11,863 bases of DNA from an uncultured Eubacteriales bacterium (lineage in GTDB: Bacteria; Bacillota; Clostridia; Oscillospirales; Acutalibacteraceae), in assembly GCA_900321905.1 (NCBI GenBank), contig ONXZ01000021.1:1-11863 (forward strand), given 5' to 3'. A program made the position numbers and the translations under genes. The notes beneath the pieces are model-generated. The model was not told where the DNA came from, searched no databases, and saw only the letters and a list, made by a program, of their open reading frames with translations. Shown piece by piece: positions 7,270 through 11,863 of this stretch. The stretch's first letter is position 1; every line of letters begins with the position of its first letter.

Positions 7270-7280
7270 GTCAGCCTTTT
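7256..7280. terminator. Bidirectional intrinsic terminator overlapping the operon's last stop codon
   Basis: An 11-bp perfect stem (arm AAAAGGCTGAC at 7256-7266, complement at 7270-7280) encloses a three-base loop that is exactly the TGA stop codon of the phosphatase gene (7267-7269). The stem ends in TTTT on both strands, so it can stop the operon from the left and also transcription arriving from the glycosyltransferase gene on the right. Confidence 0.8.
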
Positions 7281-7284
7281 ATTA

Positions 7285-7453
7285 ATGGAGAATTGAGAGT
7301 TGAGAATTGAGAATTAATGTTACTCGGCTCCGCCTCAAACAAATAATTTTTGAACAGCATTTTATCAACGATGATTGTAGGGGCTGGCGCCCTCGACAGC
7401 CCGTTTTATTGCCCGAGCGAAGCGAGAAACCGGAATTCTCCATTCTCAATTCA
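7285..7453. repeat. MITE-like short intergenic repeat element
   Basis: The left edge carries near-tandem copies of a GAGAATT unit (7287-7316) and the right edge carries the unit in inverted orientation (7433-7452), so the element has imperfect inverted ends. Inside is GTAGGGGCTGGCGCC (7378-7392) with a GGGCTG...CAGCCC stem, a short T-rich stretch and a GAGCGAAGCGAG segment. I recall similar modules recurring between genes of gut Clostridia. It encodes no protein that I can support, and it fills the gap between two convergent genes. Its right end supplies the TGA stop codon of the glycosyltransferase gene. Confidence 0.5.
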
Positions 7454-8392
7454 GAGATTATTCCGCTTCATTACATCTTTTGCGATGTAGATTGGGCGAT
7501 TTTTAACTTGCTGATAGATTTTTGCTATATACTCGCCGATTATGCCGAGTATCACAAGCGTTATACCCGCAAAGAATGTTATCAGTATTACAAGTTGCGT
7601 AAAACCGTCCACGTTGATGTGCGATGTCAGTTTGCGTATAACCGTAACTATCAGATATATCAGCGAAAATATTGTTGCGCCCGTGCCGATGTAAATTGCA
7701 AGTTTGAGCGGCGCTGTGGAAAATGCAATTATTCCCGATATCGCGTATCTTACAAGTTTGCCGAAACTCCACTTTGTTTCGCCGCTGTTGCGCTCGTCAG
7801 CACGGTATTCCATATAATGCACGTTGAAGCCGACCCAACTGAAAATGCCTTTTGAAAAACGGTGGTATTCGCCGAGCGACAGGATTGCGTCGCGCACCTT
7901 CGTGTTGAACAGGCGGAAGTCGCTTGCGCCGTTTTTGAACTCTGTTTCAGCGAGAGTGTTCATCAGTTTGTAAAACAGCGACTTCATACCGCTCATAATT
8001 TTGCCCTCTTTACGCACGTTCTGGTAAGCGCACACGCAGTCAAAATCGCGGTTTGAGGTGATGAATTTATACATATCAAGTGCAGTTACAGGGCGCTGCT
8101 GCAAGTCGGCGTCAATAATGCAGATATACTTGCCGCTTGCGTGCTGCAAGCCTGCGTATATTGCGCTCTCTTTGCCGAAGTTGCGCGAGAAATCAATAAT
8201 GCTGATGTTTTTGCTAACGTGCGCTTCAAACAGCGATTTCAGCGCTTCGCCTGTTTTGTCGCTGCTGCCGTCGTTGACAAAAACATATTCGTATTTTATG
8301 CCTGAAAGTGCAAATACTTTTTCACTCTCGTCAAAAAATTTTTCAACATTGCCCTGCTCGTTGTAGCAGGGTATTACAAGCGATAAATCCAT
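7451..8392 (-). CDS. GtrB/DPM-type family 2 glycosyltransferase with C-terminal membrane anchor
   Basis: The 313-residue protein begins MDLSLVIPCYNEQ, the GT2 opening, followed by F38-V-N-D41-G-S-S-D45, a SRNFGKE stretch at 69-75 and the metal-binding D94-A-D96. Two hydrophobic helices at about 222-250 and 263-290 anchor it in the membrane. This layout fits GtrB, CsbB and dolichyl-phosphate-mannose-synthase-like enzymes, which load a hexose or amino sugar onto undecaprenyl phosphate for use outside the membrane. The sugar cannot be told from sequence. The usual DADLQDPP is DADLQQRP here, a departure just after the DxD. The frame extends 21 codons upstream, but AAAAAGGAC before ATG 8392 and the promoter at 8424-8452 favour this start. 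No partner flippase (GtrA) or acceptor transferase is adjacent. It converges on the polymer operon, so a role in decorating that polymer is possible but unproven. Confidence 0.82.
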   Translation of the reverse strand: MDLSLVIPCYNEQGNVEKFFDESEKVFALSGIKYEYVFVNDGSSDKTGEALKSLFEAHVSKNISIIDFSRNFGKESAIYAGLQHASGKYICIIDADLQQRPVTALDMYKFITSNRDFDCVCAYQNVRKEGKIMSGMKSLFYKLMNTLAETEFKNGASDFRLFNTKVRDAILSLGEYHRFSKGIFSWVGFNVHYMEYRADERNSGETKWSFGKLVRYAISGIIAFSTAPLKLAIYIGTGATIFSLIYLIVTVIRKLTSHINVDGFTQLVILITFFAGITLVILGIIGEYIAKIYQQVKNRPIYIAKDVMKRNNL

Positions 8393-8423
8393 AGTTTTAT
8401 CAGTCCTTTTTAAAAGTAATACC

Positions 8424-8452
8424 AATATAACATATATTTGGCGAAAATTCAA
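8424..8452 (-). promoter_or_regulatory. Promoter of the GtrB-like glycosyltransferase gene
   Basis: Read on the minus strand, TTGAAT (8452-8447), a 17-base spacer and TATATT (8429-8424) form a good sigma-A promoter with an extended TG one base before the -10. Transcription would start near 8417, about 25 bases before the ATG at 8392, with AAAAAGGAC in between. Confidence 0.6.
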
Positions 8453-8464
8453 CAAACAATACTA

Positions 8465-8492
8465 TTGACAAATGGAAAATAAAGACTATAAT
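8465..8492 (+). promoter_or_regulatory. Full-consensus sigma-A promoter of htpG
   Basis: TTGACA at 8465-8470 and TATAAT at 8487-8492 are both perfect hexamers, with a 16-base spacer. The start point would fall near 8499, inside the CIRCE operator. A strong promoter held down by a repressor is the usual design for CIRCE-controlled chaperone genes. Confidence 0.85.
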
Positions 8493-8496
8493 ATAA

Positions 8497-8523
8497 TTAG
8501 CACTCACGGGCAGAGAGTGCTAA
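8497..8523 (+). promoter_or_regulatory. CIRCE element (HrcA operator), perfect inverted repeat
   Basis: TTAGCACTC at 8497-8505, a nine-base spacer and GAGTGCTAA at 8515-8523 match the CIRCE consensus with no mismatch. CIRCE binds the heat-shock repressor HrcA. Here it begins four bases after the -10 box and covers the predicted start site, so bound HrcA would block initiation of htpG. The hrcA gene is not in this window. Confidence 0.95.
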
Positions 8524-8542
8524 TTTTGCAGAAATCTTAATT

Positions 8543-8551
8543 AGAAGGTGA
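8543..8551 (+). promoter_or_regulatory. Ribosome binding site that fixes a TTG start for htpG
   Basis: AGAAGGTGA differs from the ideal AGGAGGTGA at one base and lies five bases before TTG 8557. The GTG at 8548 that would open the same frame three codons earlier sits inside this Shine-Dalgarno sequence and has none of its own, so TTG is the likely start. Confidence 0.75.
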
Positions 8552-8556
8552 ACATT

Positions 8557-10431
8557 TTGAGAAAAAAACAATTTAAAGCAGAATCAAAAAAACTCCTTGA
8601 TATGATGATAAATTCGATTTACACCCACAAGGAAATCTTTTTAAGAGAACTTATTTCAAACGCGAGCGATGCCACGGACAAACTCTATTTCAAATCGCTT
8701 ACAGATACAAGTATTGCGACTGACAATCTTGAAATCCGCATTGACCTTGACAAGGACGCGCGCACTATTACAGTGTCCGATAACGGTATCGGTATGACTC
8801 CCGATGAACTTGAAAAGAACCTCGGCACTATCGCAAAATCAGACTCCCTCAACTTCAAAAAAGATAACGAGGGCGATGAAAATATGGAAAACATCGAGGT
8901 TATCGGTCAGTTTGGCGTAGGCTTTTACTCGTCATTTATGGTTGCCGACAAAGTTGAAGTTGTATCAAAGGCACTCGGCAGCGATGAAGCCGCAAAATGG
9001 GTCAGCGAAGGCGCTGACGGCTACACAATCGAGCCTTGTGAAAAGGACACAGTCGGCACCGTTATTACACTGCATATCAAAGAAAACACAGATAATGACG
9101 ACTACAATCAATATCTTGAGCAGTACAAAATTCAGGAACTTGTTAAAAAGTACAGCGACTATATCCGCTATCCTATTGTGATGGAGATGACTTCGCAGGT
9201 ACCGGACCCTGAAAAAGAGGGCGAGTACATCACCGAAGTTAATGACGAAAAACTGAACTCGCAGGTTCCGCTTTGGCGCAAGAGCAAGAGCGAAATCAAG
9301 GACGAGGATTACAACGAATTTTACAAGCAAAAGTTTTATGACTACACAGACCCTGCGCTTGTTATACACTCAAAAACCGAAGGACAGGCTACGTTTGACG
9401 CACTTATGTTTGTGCCTAAAAACGCACCGATGGACTTTTATTCAAAAGAGTATGAAAAGGGCCTGCAACTCTACTCAAACGGTGTGCTGATTATGGACAA
9501 GTGTGCCGACCTTCTGCCTGATTATTTCAGTTTCGTAAAAGGTCTTGTTGACAGCGCAGATTTGTCGCTCAACATTTCACGCGAAATTTTGCAGCACGAC
9601 CACCAACTTAAAATCATCGCAAAGGCGATTGATAAAAAGATTAAATCGGAACTCACAAAACTCCTGCGCAAAGAGCGTGAAAAGTATGAGGAAATCTGGA
9701 AAACCTTTGGTGTTCAGATTAAGTGGGGCGTTTATGCCGACTACGGTATGAACAAAGATGGGCTCAAAGACCTGCTTCTGTTCAAATCGTCAAACGGCGG
9801 CTGGGTAACGCTTAAAGAATACCGCGACAGAATGGCAGATTCTCAGGACACTATTTACTATGCATGCGGCGACAGCGAGGACAAAATCGCCCTTCTTCCG
9901 CAGTGCGAAGCGGTTAAGGAAAAAGGTTTTGAGGTGCTTTACTTCACCGACGAGGTGGACGAGTTCGCAATCCAAATGCTGATGGAATACGACGGCAAGC
10001 ACTTTGCAAATATTCTCAAAGATGACTTTGACCTGTCAACTGACGCTGAAAAAGAGGCTATGCAGAAGAAGAACGAGGACTCAAAAGAGTGGCTCGGTAA
10101 GATGAAAGACCTGCTCGGTGATGAGGTTACAGCCGTTAAACTCACAAACAAACTCGGTTCGCACGCCGTATCGCTTGCGGCAGAGGGCTATATGAGCCTT
10201 GAAATGGCAAAAGTTTTTGCACAGATGCCGGGCGCAAACGACCAGGTGAAAGCGCAACTTGTGCTTGAAATCAGTTCATCGCACCCGATTGCAGATAAAC
10301 TCGCGTCGGCAGATGACGCAACGCTTGAAAAATATACAAAAATTCTTTACAACCAGGCAAGGCTTATTGCAGGACTTTCCGTTGACAATCCTACCGAACT
10401 TGCAGACAGCATAGCAGACCTGATGGTGTAA
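8557..10431 (+). CDS. htpG: Molecular chaperone HtpG (bacterial Hsp90)
   Basis: HtpG is an ATP-driven homodimeric cytosolic chaperone that remodels partly folded clients together with DnaK. The 624-residue chain is full length. The N-terminal GHKL ATPase domain shows E31-L-I-S-N35-A-S-D38 (catalytic Glu and Mg-binding Asn), D75-N-G-I-G79-M and G117-Q-F-G-V-G122-F, the lid glycines. The middle domain carries N339-I-S-R342-E-I-L-Q, whose arginine corresponds to the ATP-sensing Arg of yeast Hsp90. The C-terminal dimerisation domain follows to residue 624, without the eukaryotic MEEVD tail. The start is TTG 8557, giving the family-typical M-R-K-K-Q-F-K-A-E-S N-terminus. The gene stands alone, with its own consensus promoter and CIRCE operator upstream and a hairpin and terminator downstream. 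Confidence 0.97.
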   Translation: MRKKQFKAESKKLLDMMINSIYTHKEIFLRELISNASDATDKLYFKSLTDTSIATDNLEIRIDLDKDARTITVSDNGIGMTPDELEKNLGTIAKSDSLNFKKDNEGDENMENIEVIGQFGVGFYSSFMVADKVEVVSKALGSDEAAKWVSEGADGYTIEPCEKDTVGTVITLHIKENTDNDDYNQYLEQYKIQELVKKYSDYIRYPIVMEMTSQVPDPEKEGEYITEVNDEKLNSQVPLWRKSKSEIKDEDYNEFYKQKFYDYTDPALVIHSKTEGQATFDALMFVPKNAPMDFYSKEYEKGLQLYSNGVLIMDKCADLLPDYFSFVKGLVDSADLSLNISREILQHDHQLKIIAKAIDKKIKSELTKLLRKEREKYEEIWKTFGVQIKWGVYADYGMNKDGLKDLLLFKSSNGGWVTLKEYRDRMADSQDTIYYACGDSEDKIALLPQCEAVKEKGFEVLYFTDEVDEFAIQMLMEYDGKHFANILKDDFDLSTDAEKEAMQKKNEDSKEWLGKMKDLLGDEVTAVKLTNKLGSHAVSLAAEGYMSLEMAKVFAQMPGANDQVKAQLVLEISSSHPIADKLASADDATLEKYTKILYNQARLIAGLSVDNPTELADSIADLMV

Positions 10432-10441
10432 GGTGATTAAA

Positions 10442-10465
10442 TTAATTTGCTCGCGGGCAAATTAA
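10442..10465 (+). other. Hairpin just after htpG
   Basis: TTAATTTGC (10442-10450) pairs perfectly with GCAAATTAA (10457-10465) around a six-base loop, 10 bases past the htpG stop. No T run follows, so it is more likely an mRNA 3'-end stabiliser or a weak pause site than the terminator itself, which lies 20 bases further on. Confidence 0.45.
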
Positions 10466-10484
10466 ATGATTGAAACTGTCCACT

Positions 10485-10525
10485 AAAAAATGACTTCGCA
10501 AGTATCGCTTGCGAAGCCATTTTTT
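10485..10525. terminator. Bidirectional terminator shared by htpG and the convergent GNAT-like gene
   Basis: An A6 tract and ATG on the left (10485-10492) pair with CAT and a T6 tract on the right (10518-10525). Inside them CTTCGCAAG (10494-10502) pairs with CTTGCGAAG (10508-10516) around loop TATCG, with one A/C mismatch between the two segments. The T run of each strand ends a gene arriving from that side. The right arm's T tract reaches into the TAA stop of the minus-strand gene (10524-10526). Confidence 0.85.
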
Positions 10526-11105
10526 ATTTATTCAGCATCATCAGAGTTTGTACATAACCTGTTGAGGCAAACATTTTTTGGTATGTCACAACAAAATTCT
10601 TTTGTTTCATTTGCTCAATAAGGCGGCGTGTCAGCGTGTCGTACATCAGGTTGAAGTCGCGCTCATACGACAGCGCAATCGCTTCGTCCACAAGTTCAAA
10701 CACGGCGTCGTCGTGCTTGTTGTCGGCAAAAATCGTCATAACCTTCAGCCTTTTGTTGCGCGGGGCAATCAGGTGCGTGATGTATGACAAGTTGCCGCGG
10801 TAGTAAAACATAGCGGGAGCGCTCTTAAATTTCTTCATTCGCTTTGCGCCTTTGCCGCTGAATTTGTGCGACGAGCGGCGCGGACTTGCCAGCACCACAA
10901 GTACGTCAAAATTCTCGTCTGTCAGCACATAGTCGTGGCATTCAATCCAGCGAGGAATGTTGTATCTCAAATATGCTTCAACAAAATCAAGGCGTTCGCT
11001 GCCGTCGGGACACATAAACTTAAAAATTTTATGGTCCACAATTTTCGGCGCCAAAATTTCGCTCAGTTTTTTAATATCTTTATCCTTCAGATCTTTGAGC
11101 CGCAT
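10524..11105 (-). CDS. Diverged GNAT-like (acetyltransferase-fold) protein of unknown function
   Basis: I recognise this 193-residue protein only by its outline. The opening (MRLKDLKDKDIKKLSEILAP), an EAYLRYNIPRWIECHDYVLTD stretch with a following VLVVLASP, and the end (RLIEQMKQKNF, then TGYVQTLMML) follow the layout of a common Firmicute GNAT family. The acetyl-CoA phosphate-binding R/QxxGxG/A loop is not visible; the equivalent place reads ADNKHDDA. It may be inactive, use another ligand or be a different fold. It has no signal peptide or membrane helix and is rich in Lys and Arg. I place the start at ATG 11105, nine bases after AGGAG (11119-11115, minus strand); the longer frame to 11153 has no such site. 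It overlaps the end of the upstream transporter gene by 26 bases, so the two are probably co-translated. Confidence 0.6.
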   Translation of the reverse strand: MRLKDLKDKDIKKLSEILAPKIVDHKIFKFMCPDGSERLDFVEAYLRYNIPRWIECHDYVLTDENFDVLVVLASPRRSSHKFSGKGAKRMKKFKSAPAMFYYRGNLSYITHLIAPRNKRLKVMTIFADNKHDDAVFELVDEAIALSYERDFNLMYDTLTRRLIEQMKQKNFVVTYQKMFASTGYVQTLMMLNK

Positions 11106-11863
11106 TATCTGCATCTCCTGTAATAGTATGTTCTTTTTCGAGTTTTTTAACAACTACCGACAGCATTATCAAACTCATAACAATGCACACAAAATCTGCC
11201 GCGGGTTGCGCCCAGATTATACCGTCAAGACCGATTGCTTTGTCCATAATGAACAGCAACGGCAGAAAAATCAAACCCTGACGTCCTACGGCAAGCAGCA
11301 GCGACTGCATACCCTTGCCCATACCCTGGAACGAAAAGTTGATTATAAACATTATTCCTATCAGCGCGCCTGATGACATTAGCGCTGTCAGCATTTTTAC
11401 GCCGTATTCTATAACTTCGCCGTTATCAATAAACATACCGATAACCTGTCTGCGGAAAAAGATGTAAACAGTCGTCATCACGCCGCCGATAATTATGTTG
11501 CACAGCATACTAAAACGCATACTGTTTTTCATTCTCAAATAGTTTTTTGCGCCGTAGCAGTAACCGACAAGCGGCTGAATACCCTGCGCAAGACCGAGTT
11601 GCAGCATAACAACAAGCATATTCGCTTTCATCGCAACGCCCATTGCCGCAACAGCGGTGTCGCCGTAGTGCGACAAAAACATATTTATAACTATATTTGA
11701 TACACTCATCAAAAGATTGTTGAGTGCCGCAGGAAGTCCCACGTTGATTACGCCCTTTGCAATGCCGTTTTTAACTGAAAAACGCTTTGGCGTGATTGAT
11801 AGTATCGACTTGCCGCGCAAGAAGTAAACAAGGAAGTACAGCACGCTCACAACGTTGCCCAAC
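11080..11863 (-). CDS. MATE-family multidrug/metabolite transporter, C-terminal part (truncated by window edge)
   Basis: About 261 residues are present, running off the right edge. The first in-frame codon, TTG at 11862, reads as an internal leucine (LGNVVSVLYFL), not a start. The visible part has about six hydrophobic helices, matching the second six-helix bundle of MATE transporters. It includes the VGLPAALNNLLMSVSN segment typical of the start of helix 7, then GLAQGIQPLVGYCYGAKN, which repeats the family's pseudo-twofold motif, and a GMGKGMQS loop. MATE proteins export drugs or metabolites in exchange for sodium or protons across the cytoplasmic membrane. The hydrophilic tail (KKLEKEHTITGDADNAAQRSEG) contains the ribosome binding site and start of the next gene. 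The substrate cannot be judged. Confidence 0.85.
   Translation of the reverse strand, partial: LGNVVSVLYFLVYFLRGKSILSITPKRFSVKNGIAKGVINVGLPAALNNLLMSVSNIVINMFLSHYGDTAVAAMGVAMKANMLVVMLQLGLAQGIQPLVGYCYGAKNYLRMKNSMRFSMLCNIIIGGVMTTVYIFFRRQVIGMFIDNGEVIEYGVKMLTALMSSGALIGIMFIINFSFQGMGKGMQSLLLAVGRQGLIFLPLLFIMDKAIGLDGIIWAQPAADFVCIVMSLIMLSVVVKKLEKEHTITGDADNAAQRSEG

Noticed and set aside
7281..7450. CRISPR array or tandem repeat, because of the repeated GAGAATT units
   Set aside because: The units are 7-8 bases, imperfect, few and without spacers of constant length; inverted ends of a small repeat element explain them better.
7307..7855. + strand open frame of 182 codons starting in the intergenic repeat
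   Set aside because: Most of it is antisense to the glycosyltransferase gene; its start lies in the repeat without a Shine-Dalgarno sequence and the protein resembles nothing known.
8393..8455. 21-codon N-terminal extension of the GtrB-like glycosyltransferase, with a hydrophobic run suggestive of a signal segment
   Set aside because: The extension covers the promoter and Shine-Dalgarno region, and GT2 catalytic domains of this type begin at the equivalent of MDLSLVIP.
8492..8497. A second TATAAT as the htpG -10 box
   Set aside because: It lies 21 bases from the perfect TTGACA and overlaps the CIRCE half-site; the TATAAT at 8487-8492, with a 16-base spacer, is better placed.
11860..11862. 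Start codon for the MATE transporter at the window edge
   Set aside because: TTG 11862 is an internal leucine: the fragment begins in the middle of the 12-helix fold, so the gene continues beyond the window.

Overview
The window looks like a chromosomal segment of a low-to-mid GC Firmicute, most likely a Clostridia/Oscillospiraceae-type gut anaerobe. The reasons are strong AGGAG-type ribosome binding sites, TTGACA/TATAAT sigma-A promoters, a perfect HrcA operator (CIRCE), TagF-like polyol-phosphate transferases and a short intergenic repeat of a kind I associate with gut Firmicutes. The lineage is inferred, not demonstrated. I see no RNA genes, CRISPR array, insertion sequence or phage genes.

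Region 1 (about 148-7280, + strand) is a five-gene surface-polymer operon. It has an extended -10 promoter at 151-179, a second strong promoter inside the end of gene 2 (5147-5176) and a terminator at 7256-7280. The genes are a TagF/TagB-type glycerophosphotransferase; a 1249-residue multidomain polymerase (TagF-like domain, GT-B-like transferase region, TPR-like helical tail); a nonulosonate (sialic-acid-type) synthase lacking the SAF domain; a CMP-nonulosonate cytidylyltransferase; and a KdsC-type HAD phosphatase. Synthase, phosphatase and cytidylyltransferase form a complete route from a hexose-6-phosphate to a CMP-activated nine-carbon acid. There is no UDP-GlcNAc 2-epimerase (neuC). The synthase resembles animal NANS, which uses a 6-phosphorylated sugar, and the HAD protein carries the Glu/Lys pair described for KDN-9-phosphate phosphatases. 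CMP-KDN made from mannose-6-phosphate is the best guess. The giant polymerase is the natural candidate to join this sugar to polyol phosphate, giving a teichulosonic-acid-like wall or capsule polymer. This is the most interesting system in the window.

Region 2 (7281-8452) holds a roughly 170-base MITE-like intergenic repeat and a convergently transcribed GtrB/DPM-type membrane glycosyltransferase that probably charges undecaprenyl phosphate.

Region 3 (8465-10525) is htpG (Hsp90), read from a full-consensus promoter with a perfect CIRCE operator over the start site, and translated from a TTG codon. Its promoter lies back to back with that of the glycosyltransferase gene.

Region 4 (10524-11863, - strand) is a two-gene unit running in from beyond the right edge: the C-terminal part of a MATE-family transporter, then an overlapping, diverged GNAT-like protein. 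It converges on htpG through a shared bidirectional terminator.
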